64,000 nt of DNA from assembly GCA_947172415.1 (NCBI GenBank), contig OX359195.1, positions 1,116,001 through 1,180,000 on the forward strand, read 5' to 3'. Within the stretch, counting starts at the first letter, position 1. The number at the start of each line of letters is the position of its first letter. The notes under the pieces are model-generated. The model was not told where the DNA came from. It saw nothing but the letters and a program-made list of their open reading frames with translations, and ran no database searches. The translations under genes were made by a program, and so were the position numbers. Below are positions 13,501-23,425 of this stretch, in pieces. Source of the DNA: Chondrosia reniformis (Eukaryota; Porifera; Demospongiae; Chondrillida; Chondrillidae).

Positions 13501-13598
13501 TCTGCCACTCTTCTCACGTCACACCACTCGAGGGCTGGATGGAGAGACTTCTGAAGGAACTCCCTCACTTCTCTGGGAGATATCTCTGTGAAAGCCAT
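4556..13598 (-). CDS. NLR1: CARD-like / DEATH / NACHT / LRR receptor, splice-site damaged
   Basis: Fourteen-exon model, every junction phase-consistent: CARD-like 13289-13598; linkers 13035-13085 and 12728-12805; DEATH 11517-11825; linker 11276-11340; NACHT 9233-10955; then 8925-9013, 8666-8783, 8245-8441, 6507-6645, 6166-6341, 5442-5607, 5033-5202, 4556-4840. About 1291 aa. The NACHT exon shows Walker A GEPGIGKST, Walker B LFIMDGYDE, the sensor FIITSRPRA and the late motif FLHRTIQEFL. The following exons have LRR-like leucine spacing. NLRs are cytosolic innate sensors that oligomerise through NACHT and signal through CARD/DEATH; ligand unknown. The ATG sits just after an acceptor, so a 5' UTR exon is expected (13740 onward). 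Odd: the donor of exon 8666-8783 reads AT instead of GT, and 26 residues are inserted before Walker A. The DEATH exon is absent from NLR2 and NLR3. Confidence 0.85.
6725..8254. repeat. Partial tandem duplication inside NLR1 LRR intron
   Basis: The segment 'cttaacactgcacacaagtg ... ggtttgtgtcac' at about 6728-6860 recurs at 7918-8038. The segment around 7727-7916 recurs at 8038-8254, including a broken copy of the 3' end of the LRR exon 8245-8441 that joins the repeat at about 7916. The intron was thus tandemly duplicated, and the first copy later received the 860-bp element. Confidence 0.65.
6861..7720. mobile_element. 860-bp DNA transposon/MITE in NLR1 intron
   Basis: Terminal inverted repeats of about 38 bp are visible: the left end begins catagattatatatacttac and the right end is its near-perfect reverse complement (both include the CGGGATT core). 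TGTCAC flanks both sides (6855-6860 and 7721-7726), consistent with a 5-6 bp target duplication. The unoccupied site is seen at 8033-8045 in the neighbouring duplicate. No transposase is recognised inside; the long minus ORF at 7326-7844 crosses the right TIR and is judged spurious. Confidence 0.7.
11941..12463 (+). mobile_element. Pogo/Tigger-type transposon relic
   Basis: In the NLR1 intron, TA flanks an element that starts CAGTTGAACCCGCTTAAG and ends with TTGTCTTAACAGCTG. Inside, at 12097 on, a degraded reading frame starts MATSKKALSL and continues DKKEIIK, resembling the N-terminal CENP-B-type helix-turn-helix of pogo transposases. Later text (TYNDIEEALLIW at about 12330) matches the next conserved block. 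Stops and indels break it and the DDE region is missing, so it is an internally deleted fossil. Confidence 0.6.
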
Positions 13599-13739
13599 AC
13601 CTACAGTAAAGTTATAGTATTAAGAGGTTGTCTGGTCAGATCAAGCGGTAGTCCAACAACAGTGAGTTGATGGAAATAGACAATAGGAAATTTAAATTAC
13701 AAATAATGTTGAATGGATCTTAGACCAGATTCAACTAAC

Positions 13740-14070
13740 CTTCAACTCAACCAAAACGAGGTCTCGTCCTTGTGATCAGAGACACGCCAACGCTTAGTTA
13801 ACGTAAAAAGAAAACGATGTCTTAGAGCAAAACAAGTACAAGCGGAAGAGCGTAGAGGCCTACTTACGAGTGGCGTACTCACGGGGATTCCCCTCGGCTG
13901 ACCTCAATTGGGACAGTGCGGCGGTAAGAACAGACGTATACAGTAACTGGAGTAAAGCCCGCCCTCATGGTCAGTGTACGTAGAAGATCCGAATTCGGCT
14001 ACTCATGATCAATTAATATATATGTCACGTGACTTGGAGCAGTGGTGACTATGAACCATGCACGAATTTT
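13740..14070 (-). promoter_or_regulatory. NLR1 5' region with conserved untranslated exon and CACGTG palindrome
   Basis: On the minus strand a GT donor (gttagttg) follows an untranslated exon ending GTTGAGTTGAAG with its edge at 13740. The same exon edge recurs upstream of NLR2 (36454) and NLR3 (57708). About 280 bp further upstream all three loci keep the palindrome GTCACGTGAC (14024-14033), followed by an identical 'ttggagcagt'. Conservation at all three loci suggests the NLR promoter. The palindrome matches the bHLH E-box, specifically the CLEAR form bound by MiT/TFE factors in vertebrates; factor use in this organism is inference. Confidence 0.5.
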
Positions 14071-14878
14071 CTCTTCTCCACAATTATTGTATATATATAT
14101 TTCCTTACGTAAACTGTATGTGCAACTGTAATACTTGTGGTTTGATTATCACTTCATGTATGGAGAACTTGAGCTAGCAAATATAGCTATATGTGGATAT
14201 CTGCATGTGAGTGTTGATTTCAATTGCAATTAAGTCTTATCTTATTCATAACTCTCCATTTTGCTAAAATATCAGTACCAAATGTAAGTTGTAGTACCCA
14301 AAATTAATGGTTAGAGATTGGTAATTTATACACTCTATATGGCTATGTAGATATATTACATACATACGATGATATTGTAATACTGCAATAGCAATCACTA
14401 TACAAAAGATGAAGAGAGTGTTTTAGCAAAATGTTCTGTCAGGCAAAGGCAGTTAATATAGTTATGCATGTAGTAAGTCAGTCAAAATCAGTATCACTGA
14501 ATGCCTACAAAATGTAAGAGAATACATGTTAACAAACTGTAATTTATACATATGTATGTACATACGTACGTATTATGTGTTTCTATTAATTGAATACTAT
14601 TAAAAAGGATAACAAAAGTATACCTTATAAAACAACTATTAAATTCTATAGACACTCAATATATTATATGGGATTCTGAGATTATTGAACAACTGCAACA
14701 TAAATTCTTTTAAATAGGCAACTATTAAAAAGAATTCATGTTGCAGTTGCTCAATAATTTCAGTATTCTATTATGATTGGAACAAATACCCTCTATCACT
14801 TCAATATATTATATCTCTACATAAGTATATATACACTTTATACATGTACGTATATATCAGATATGAACAGATACGTAC
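14071..14878. other. Intergenic AT-rich stretch
   Basis: No gene is seen between the NLR1 promoter and Myt1 copy 2. It contains an imperfect inverted repeat around 14690-14755 (arms 'gattattgaacaactgcaac' and a reverse complement ending 'gttgctcaataattt'). Confidence 0.4.
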
Positions 14879-16588
14879 TTCCATTAAATTCTTAGGTGCT
14901 ACTGATAGAGACTTTTTCAGTTCATTAGAACTTTCACTTGGTGTCTTGTTCAAGCTAATCTCTCTCAAACTGATGGGAGATGACGTGTCTCTAAAGTGCT
15001 CCGATCTGAATCTATAAAATCATTAAAACCAACAAAGAACATACATAAAGAAATATGTAAACTAGTAAGTGTGATAGAAACTATCACTTGGAGATATTAT
15101 ACCTGACCAACCAAGTGACCGAAGTCTGATCTTGGTTGGGAGACCAATGTCCTATTAAATGTGTACACATGCATACAAACATATATAAATTATAGTGCAA
15201 AATGTTTGTCATTAGCATACGTACAGTACATAGTAGAACATTCATTCTGTATATGCTAGATAAGACGATTTCACTTCTACTAAATATAAAGTTAATAAGG
15301 CCCAACCCTTTAAAGTTAAAGTGTATGCAATATTACATCTAATTAAAAACAGAGGGACTGGGAGACTGGAGAGAGGGACTGACAGAGGGAACAATGCAGT
15401 ATATATCACCATGGTAACTAATTAATACTCACTGTGCATGAAATGAAGGCATGTGACTTGGAGTATCATCCATGATGTCACTGTCGCTGTCTGCCAACTC
15501 TCCAAAGTTCAGAGGAATAGGGGGGCCGCAGTAGAGTGGGGACGGCTCCACAGCAGGGCTCTGCAGCCAGGACCTCTCCGCAGTGGAGGGAACACTCTCG
15601 TCAGAGCTGCTACCATTGAGTTGGAAGAAGTGGGAATCCTCTTCATCAGAATGGAGGAAGGGACAGTCTTCAGTTGTCAGGTGGAATGAGGCGTCTCCTT
15701 GTGGTAGCACTAACTTGGGACGACAGTGCAGACCTGAAAGAATAGAGAATGCATTATGAGCTCCGTCGGCTTGCTTTACATACTTTACTAGAGTGTTGTG
15801 GAAGACAGTGCAACAGTATTCCAAGTTGTATGACAAGTGTATATAGTAAGCAACATTACCTGTGTCCTCTAATTCTTTATCTTCCAACTACAGGGAAGGA
15901 CAAGTTAATCATTAAATGTATACACTTGATTTATTCACTGAGTATGTACGTATGAGTAAACTTACCATTTTGATAAAGGGACACTGTAGAATGTCATCCG
16001 TAGTAGGTCTTGTTGGAGGGCTAGGCTGCATCATTCGACCAATCAAATGGCCCATATTACAGGACAGGTTCCTCCTAAATTCCTCTGGAATACAGCCACT
16101 GCGCAGACTATGCCAAAGTGGTCCATTTCCAGGTAACTCTAGATCACTTGCTACCTCCAGAATGCTAGCTCCTAAGCTAAAAATCATAAACAATATATAC
16201 GTAGATATAAAGAAAGTACTTCCCACATAATATAAGGTTCACCCAAGTATCTGTGCATGCTAGATGTTTGAAAAGTATGCACATTTGAAAGTTTAAAACC
16301 ACACAGGAAGTATGTAACTATTAATTCAAAGTACACACAATCAGTACATCAGTACCACCAGTGTTACCTGAATATGTCAGCAGTAGGACCAAAGTGTCCT
16401 TGTAGCAGCTCTTGTGCCATGTACTTGGGGTCACCTTCTTGTGCATGTTGCATGTCTTGTTTGCTGTCCAATGAGACAACCAGTCCAAAGTCTCCAAGTT
16501 TACAAGTCCAACCGTCCTCACCAATAAATATGTTGGCTGGCTTTATGTCAAAGTGACACAACCTGTACGTCTGAAGGTGTTTCAAACC
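14879..16588 (-). pseudogene. Truncated Myt1-like kinase, copy 2 (C-lobe open, N-lobe missing)
   Basis: The exons match copy 1: 16368-16588, 15966-16176, 15860-15887, 15433-15733 and 14879-15011. Here the kinase core is in frame: catalytic loop [13 protein letters not shown] as KLGDFGLVV, and the activation segment [14 protein letters not shown] in place of the usual APE (here AQE). The tail ends in an acidic cluster (DSDSDIMDD). Myt1 phosphorylates Cdk1 on its ATP-loop residues at the ER/Golgi. No upstream N-lobe exon exists: homology to copy 1 ends at about 16930, where FNBP4-B begins. The copy is thus a truncated duplicate unless it is spliced to something new. The family call is firm to the Wee1/Myt1 level. 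Confidence 0.7.
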
Positions 16589-16977
16589 CTATCAATTGGC
16601 ATTGCTTAATATTATTGATATCCTTGTCAGAGGTCACTTGCCATCACCGATTACAAGCAGTCAATAGGATAAGGTCAAATAAATTCCTATTAAACTGTGT
16701 ATATTACTAACGGTCATCCTGTATATGTTAAACAGGTCCTATATAATGGTGACCATCTTATACAGTTTCCATTGTATAACGCTTATTGATGAGTGGTGGT
16801 GCAATCCAGAACAGCAGTCTATAAAGGTAACTCTATTGTATAAAGGCTGCAGTGTTCTGAGGACTATTGTTGCTGTCTCATTTTCTCTGTTTAATTTGTT
16901 TTAATGAATGGTCAATTAGGATTGCGTTTAGTGTATACTATAAGAAGCCTATAATATGAAAAATTGTACATTGTAGA

Positions 16978-19237
16978 ATGATTTTAAAGAGGCTAGCCCT
17001 ATTAGGAGCTGTTACCATGGGAACACATCCACTTATTATAGAATTAATCAAGGTTGAGGTTTGTACATATATAATATATTGCACTGCTCTTCTCCACTAT
17101 TGTCAGGTAGCATCTCATTTTACAGGTCAGAGTCAATGATTGGAGAGAGGGGGTGTTACCAACACAATATCTCTTGCAGAAATTAGAGGAAACTACCCTT
17201 GCCCTACAAGAATATGAGACTCAAGTAGCTCCAACTGGATGGACTTTTGTTTGGGATAGGTGGGTGCTTTATGCATTTGGGATATCCACTTCAGATCACA
17301 TGATAATCACATGACATTTAAACTGACAAACTGTGCTGTAATAAATTATTGAAACTAAGCCTCTGAAAGTGTGGCTCACGCTAGTCTCCCTAGAGACATA
17401 TATAGTAACTCGTTCAGTACACCAGAGGGAAGTTTGATTATAGGGATTTCCTCATGACAGAACAAGTTTGATGAGTCAGTTAGGAGGTGTGAGTTGCCAT
17501 GGTAATGAATAATTCGAATTGCATCATCTAACATATGTTGCTATGTAGTCGCAATTATTGAACATTTCTATATAATATATGATTTTCAGTGCTTTTGTAC
17601 TAAACTCTATTCAGTTCCTCTAGTGACACAATATCGCTTCTTCCATTGTAATGTAGTGATTTTGAAAGGTATTACTACTATAATGCTGTCACTGATAAGG
17701 CTTCATGGGACTTTCCCTCTGATGACATCACAGAGGGCGGGGCCATAGGACAGGGAAGAGAAGCTAGTGAGGAACAGACTCCAATCAAAAGCCAGAAGAA
17801 TGTACACTCCTCCCACTCAAGAGAGACCACACCTCCACCAGGTATATAATGTACACTCCTCCCACTCAAGAGAGACCACACCTCCACCAGGTATATAATG
17901 TACACTCCTCCCACTCAAGAGAGACCACACCTCCACCAGGTATATAATGTACACTCCTCCCACTCAAGAGAGACCACACCTCCACCAGGTATATAATGTA
18001 CACTCCTCCCACTCAAGAGAGACCACACCTCCACCAGGTATATAATGTACACTCCTCCCACTCAAGAGAGACCACACCTCCACCAGGTATATAATGGTAT
18101 AAAGGCTATATCAAGTAAAAATGAACAAATTAGAGACTTTCAGATCAAAATTGATCTTGGCTCCGATGTCTCATCAGCGGAGTCTGGAGTTCTGGAACTT
18201 CACTTAATGGGAACCAGAGTCTTCCTGGTTTCCATTAAGTGAACTTCTGTTTTACCCATTTTAGCTGCATTGAACTTCTTATATACATTCTGTAGGTGTT
18301 GAAGAATTAATTGCTCTACCTACAGTTGAGGGGGTGTGGCAAGGTCCTCCTCCTCCCCCTCCCCCTCCCTTAGAAGAAGGGGAAATCCCTCCCTCTCCTC
18401 CAACTCCCCCGTCTCCTCCTCCAGATGAAGAAGCAGAGAAGGATGAAAGTGGGAGCGATCCTGAAGAATTTATAGTTAAAGCTGAGCCTCACATTTATTA
18501 TGGTCCAGTGGGTCCTCCCGGAATATTGAGTGATGTAAGTCTGCTCTTGTGAACTGTACAGTACATATCACATAAACTGGTACTATAGAGTAGGATATTT
18601 TCGAGGATAGAAATTTTTGTGAATCTTTGAAAAGGTCCTCAGAATAAATGTGATTATTATTTCACTATTGCTGAGAGTGAGAGCTAATCATGTGAAACTC
18701 AAGAAAAATGGCGGATCGAGGAAATTTTTATGATTTTGGGGTTAGCTTGCAAATTAGAATAGTATACAGCTAAACTAAAGATGTCATGTAGAGCCAATGA
18801 AATCCTCCCATATAAGGTGGCTAGAATCTAAGGATGCTGGGAAAACAAATAGTGTCAACGTCCCAATGTATGTGTCTGAAACATGTACACTCAAATGATC
18901 CATGTTCCTCACAATACAAGGGTACATTTCAAACTATGGTCCAGGGTGATCGCTTTAGAGGGATCTCTATACTGAAATGGACATGTAACACCTGTAGGTG
19001 ACCAGTGAAGGTGCTGTGGGGTCAAGAGAAGGCAGTCCGAGTCAGGACAGTGATTCAGAACCAAAGAAGAAGAAATCAAAGAAGGTCTGCTACCGAGTAG
19101 TAGTCAATAGTGTTACTTGTAAATGAATGATACCCTACGTACTTCCTCTGCAGGTTAAAGTTAGTGTACAGGGAAGGAAAGGAAAGACCATCACATCACT
19201 CTTACAGAAGTGGTCAGGACTACGTCAGAACAATTAA
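16978..19237 (+). pseudogene. FNBP4-like copy B, 3' half
   Basis: Exons equivalent to the last six of FNBP4-D: partial 16978-17058, 17126-17259, 17669-17841, 18296-18534, 18998-19084 and 19154-19237. They include the second WW domain (GWTFVWDR joined to YYYYNAVTDKASWDFP), a polyproline block (18340-18420), acidic patches, a lysine-rich exon and the terminal KTITSLLQKW motif. All splice sites from 17058 on look intact, but the first WW exon and everything 5' of it is gone, replaced by Myt1 flank. The second WW exon's 3' edge is amplified into a six-unit repeat. FNBP4 binds formins through WW/Pro-rich contacts in vertebrates; whether this fragment is transcribed is unknown. Confidence 0.75.
17799..18092 (+). 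repeat. 49-bp repeat duplicating an exon end and its splice donor, six units
   Basis: Six near-identical 49-bp units start at 17799, 17848, 17897, 17946, 17995 and 18044. Each contains the last 43 bases of the second WW exon, ending CCTCCACCAG, plus the donor 'gtatat'. Copies C and D have a single unit. The array thus holds six competing donors. Failure to splice at the first runs into the in-frame TAA of 'gtatataatg'. Confidence 0.9.
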
Positions 19238-19612
19238 CTTGTTACATACTTGTGTATCTTGAATTGAACATTGAAAATATTTTCGATCAAGAGTCTATTG
19301 ACGTATATATTATGTATAATATGATGATGATGAGTTTTATCTATAATTCTTTTCCAATGAGATATGGCACCTCTATACTGGTTTTAATTGTATAATAATT
19401 AATAAATTCTGTATATATAATTCACATTACCATGGCATTGAGAGATACATTTAAAGTGTTTTCTGTTCTCTGTCTCCATGTTACGTATCTCTTCAGATGA
19501 CATTATGTACATGTAACACTACAACATTAAATATATATAGGAGGTACTCATGATGAGAGGAAGCAAGTTACTGAGCAAGGTGGGCCATAAAAGGTATAAT
19601 TAGACCACTACC

Positions 19613-19774
19613 ACTACATGTGACTGGTTGCTAGGAGACTGAGGGAATTAGAAGGTAGATTCCACCTATATTTGACTGGTTGCTAGGAGACTGAAGGGGA
19701 ATTAGAAGATAGACTTCACCCATATGTGACTGGTTGCTAGGAGACTGAGGGGAAATTAGAAGGTAGACATCGAG
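19613..19774 (+). repeat. 54-bp minisatellite, about 3 units, truncated
   Basis: Same unit as at 3565-4200, following FNBP4-B. The array ends abruptly at 19768-19774, where unrelated sequence starts ('atcgagttacagcttggtag'). Confidence 0.85.
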
Positions 19775-19972
19775 TTACAGCTTGGTAGATAAACATCGCC
19801 CACGGTATCTTCTTGTCCCAAGTTTCATGATTACTTCGCTTCCTTCCTTGGTATTCCTTAGTTCGCTCTCGATATGCTTGACATTATTTACACCATTAAT
19901 TAATCCTTTGTCTTTCGACTCGAGCCATTCCACGGCGATTTCGTTTCGTTTACAAGACATTTCTTTGCTCAA
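19775..19972 (-). pseudogene. Possible N-terminal fragment of a BEN-type protein
   Basis: A 65-residue minus-strand ORF contains VEWLESKDKG, then EGSEVIMKLGTRRYRGRCL. The 'EGS-V-h-GxxxYRG' pattern recalls the short beta-rich N-terminal segment found in some BEN-domain proteins. The GC-richer, CpG-containing composition of 19780-20060 differs from its flanks. It sits in foreign sequence between the minisatellite and an NLR relic. No BEN domain follows. This call is weak. Confidence 0.25.
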
Positions 19973-20135
19973 AACGACTAGAATTGCTTCGATTCGATTT
20001 CACACTATACGAATTAGTCGAGCGTGTCACTTTAATTCGTGTTAATTAAAGCGAGTACTCGCATGTAGTGCGCATGGTACACTCAAAAAAGTGGTAATGT
20101 ATTTCTAATCACTACTGTATCATCATCACACTCAC

Positions 20136-20690
20136 AGGTAATGTAGTACTGCACTTCAGTTCAAACTGCAACTCTTCTATTTCACTGCTTCTAAGACAGT
20201 CAAACACTTCCCAACATTGTGGCACTCCTTTCATCTCCGCGATACAAAGTGTCTTTAATGAGCTCTTCTTCATACAACTCACAACACATGCTAGTGACTC
20301 TACACAATCAGCATCTACAAAAGTTACAAAACATACTATATACATAACAACGAGAAAGGATACAGTTTGTGGTATCATTTCAAATTAGCAACCTCACAAC
20401 TCAAGACTTGTGCAGTGAATTGCAACACAAGTGAATGACTCACTATCGAAATGTATCGCAAGGTGTTCAAGTCTCTTGAATGAAATGAAACAATGTCAGA
20501 CATAACTGAAATATAATCTCCCATCTGTACAGAAGTAAAATGTAACATGTATAATAAACACTACTATATACAAAAAACTACAAAACAACACAATTAAAGA
20601 AGCCATAAAACTACACTTTGGGTTGGACTGCAAACTTACCCCTTCTTCTCCAAAGGTCAGCTTTGCAACTCTAGAAAGTCTTTAATATTC
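20136..20690 (-). pseudogene. NLR relic (internally deleted LRR exons)
   Basis: Exon 20136-20314 equals the NLR1 LRR exon 6166-6341 (it shares CVVSCMKKSSLKTLC and FDCLRSSEIEEL). It is followed directly by intron sequence equivalent to 8445 on, so two LRR exons were deleted. Exon remnants equivalent to 8666-8783 (about 20454-20530) and 8925-9013 (about 20640-20684) follow. The latter stops at 20684, where the crinkler-like segment starts. NACHT and CARD regions are absent. This is the remains of a fourth NLR unit between FNBP4-B and FNBP4-C. Confidence 0.75.
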
Positions 20691-20920
20691 GCGTGTATTA
20701 AGTATTGCGATTTCGACCTAAATCGCAAAATTCGCAATTAATAGTACCCGTTATTAAACCTACCCTAAGGTGCCTATAGCTAATAACCGATGAATGAACG
20801 AATCCTATTGGTCCAACCATATATGGTCTAACACACGACTCCGGGCAAGTCACACCTCGTTATTTCGGGTAGTTGTCCTTACATCTTTCTTGGACAGTTA
20901 GTCTTCGGAGCTATCTTACC

Positions 20921-22634
20921 ATGGCCGTAGCCGTAGACTTTAGACTAGGACTAGAACGGAACTTGGACATTGAGTACATGAACTACCGAGAAAGGTTAGT
21001 TTCTGTTATTAGTGAGGAGACTGAGGTGTTAGCGTTAGACAGAAAGCGGGTTTACAGGTCAGAAATAGCGATAAGGCAAATGGGGTAATGTCTCAGACAT
21101 TGTTACTTTTATAGTGACTTATCTTCTCTACAGGGATCACGCTGCGTGGTCCAAGTCTGCGAGCACATCAACAGCATCAAAGTTGAATTTACCTGACTAC
21201 ATTCGCGAAGACTTTACACTTCACGACCGTGACTTTGAGGTTTCATTGAACGGGCGAGACAAGCAATATTACAATCTCTGTACCCTTTGTGAAAGTGCTG
21301 GGGTCCCTTTGACAGGTGAAGATGGGGAAGATGCGTCTCGTTTCATTAAACACTGCACTGGTTCACGTGAATACAATTGTCATTCTGACAAAATTGTTAA
21401 GCAGTGGGAGGCTTTGCCAGATTTATTTTGTACTACAAAACAAAGACCTGATATATGGATCTTGGAGGGGGAAGACAGAAGAAATGTTGTCATACTCGTT
21501 GCCGAAGTACACTCAGGGAAAGGACCCAAAGGGTATAGAGAAACATTAAATAAAGAGGTCATCGGACTTATGACACAGCTGCGTATGCTGCGATACCAGT
21601 ACAACATTAATCAAGTGGTTGGGTTTGTATTTCCTAAGAGCAGTGAGCCCTTTTTTGTCACAAAGGTGACAGTGCGGTTTGAGGCACTCCGCTTTTACTA
21701 TGCATTCGAAAGGGTATCATCTTGGAAAGAAGTGAAAACAAGTGTTAAGGCGGGGTATCAAGCCAACAAGGATGCTATTGGTCAACTTGGACCCTCTCTC
21801 AATCATATTCGTGCATATCCCATCAAACTAACAGAAGCAGAGCTTGGTGAACTTGGGAGAAAATTTAAGCTTGAGAAAGAAGTCACAATGGAACAACTAC
21901 AATCCTGGAACTCCTTCATCTTGCATGCTGATATTGGAAAAATCTACAAATTCTGGCTTAATAAGGAAAATTATACAAACACTGCTTTGTTTACCTTAAA
22001 ATTGCAACACGAGAAACCAAGAATAGATCGTCTGCTTTTGCATGAACAGGAACTTCTTGTTTTCAACCTCAGTATTCCATTCCTTCAATTTCCTGCAGCA
22101 ATTCCGCCACTCAGCGCTAGTGAGGCCCGAAAGTGTCTTGTAGCCTTGTTGAGGAGTACCAAAGAGGCAATTGATCAGCTTCATAGCTTTAATTATGCAC
22201 ACTTGGATATTCGCTTACCAAACATTTGTTTCAGGAATGATGGTGAAAAAGTATATGCAGTGTTGATTGATTTTGAACGTGTTACAAACAATATAGGGTC
22301 GGATGAAATTCCAAAATATCATAGCTGTTTGTACCGTTTTTTGGAGGGTTGCTTGACTTGTGGACAGTGCGACTTTATGCAGCTAGGCTGGATGGCAGTG
22401 TGGATACTCCATTTCAACGATGCGCTTGCTGGCTATGATCCACACAATCTGGATACTGCATGGGAGAAAGGTCGTATTCCATCAAACACCAAAGAAGACC
22501 CATTTGTAAAAGAGCTAGTGCAATATGGAAAATTTCTTGACCAGCCCCTTGACAACAGCAAAATATTCAGAGACAGCCAACAATCCCTTAAAGAAGTACT
22601 GAAGATACGTACAATAAGCAGGCAGTCAGTTTGA
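20921..22634 (+). CDS. Two-exon nuclease-like plus kinase-like protein (crinkler-like architecture)
   Basis: Exon 1 is 20921-21057 and exon 2 is 21134-22634, joined in phase across a 76-bp intron (AG|gtcaga ... ctctacag|GG); about 545 aa. The middle part has RPDIWIL then ILVAEVHSG and a conserved-looking Q further on, which fits the core of PD-(D/E)XK nucleases with His where Lys is usual. The C-terminal part is kinase-like: YAHLDIRLPNICF supplies the HxDxxxxN catalytic loop and VLIDFERV the DFG-equivalent (DFE). A clear glycine loop is not seen. This order (REase-like then kinase) is known for crinkler-type effectors and relatives in several eukaryotes. Its codon choice is less AT-biased than its neighbours. 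It lies inside an insertion that interrupts an NLR relic. The exact function is not known to me. Confidence 0.6.
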
Positions 22635-22974
22635 ACTTACTTTACAAAAAGATAACTGTTGACTTTATTAAGCTCACATAAACTCTCTCAAAATTGAAAC
22701 AAACACAACATCTCTATATACATTGTAAATTTGAGTCTCTCTAAGAATGAAATGTTTACAAATGATTCAGAATTGCATCACTAACATTTATAAATCATAT
22801 AAATTTGAGTTTTTTTAACTATACAATTACACTGTTTAGTTTCCATGACAACAACAGATTTCAGTTGAGATATATTCTTCTGTAACCTGTAGATCATACT
22901 CCATCTAGTTATAGACAATGAATCAGTGACACCAGTACATGTACTAGTTTCAATTTCACACACACCTACCTCAG
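22635..22974. other. 3' flank of the crinkler-like gene
   Basis: No clear gene. A minus-strand ORF tail (ISQLKSVVVMETKQC) faintly resembles NLR LRR exon ends but has no good splice sites. It probably holds the 3' UTR of the upstream gene. Confidence 0.3.
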
Positions 22975-22977
22975 CAA

Positions 22978-23238
22978 GGTCTTCTGCATGGTGGTTGATT
23001 AAGACCCTTCTATTGTTTAATCTTTTCAAGCAAAGTCCTAGAGAATGGAAGCATCTTCAACAAACATACCTAGTCCTATAAACACATACAATGATATATA
23101 CAATACATAATCTCATGAGGTGAAAATTATAAGTACGTACAAGCACGTGCACTCACTTTCCATCATAGGTCCATGTGATATCCCATAGGGAGTGTAGGAG
23201 ACAGTTCTAGTGGTGCCATTAATGGACACTTTGGAAGC
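22978..23238 (-). other. Two candidate exons of an unidentified gene
   Basis: On the minus strand a segment at about 23158-23238 begins after 'tttacag' and ends GAA A|gtgagt. The next, at about 22978-23046, begins after 'ctctag' and ends GCTGAG|gtaggt. Joining them keeps the frame (TVSYTPYGISHGPMME, then RLCLKRLNNRRVLINHHAED). I do not recognise the protein. The sites are good and the phase agrees, but the exons are short and unsupported otherwise. Confidence 0.3.
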
Positions 23239-23302
23239 TGTAAACGGACATTAATATCATACATACATATGTACGTATGTATATTACTATATACACTGCA
23301 TT

Positions 23303-23425
23303 CTTTAATGTTGTTACCTGCAGTCAAGATGAATATTAATATAGTTGTGGTTGGTATATCTTTATTACCTGCAGTCAAGATGAATATTAATATAGTTGTG
23401 GTTGGTATATCTTTATTACCTGCAG
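23303..23425 (+). repeat. 51-bp repeat duplicating the WW1 splice acceptor (copy C)
   Basis: The acceptor 'ttacctgcag|tcaagatgaa' occurs three times at 51-bp spacing (exon edges 23324, 23375, 23426). Only the last is followed by the WW coding sequence; either upstream one would give a TAA five codons later. Copies D and E have the same arrangement. Confidence 0.85.

Noticed and set aside
22781-23029. 82-residue minus ORF as an LRR exon
   Set aside because: Only a vague leucine pattern; no splice sites match the NLR exon phases.
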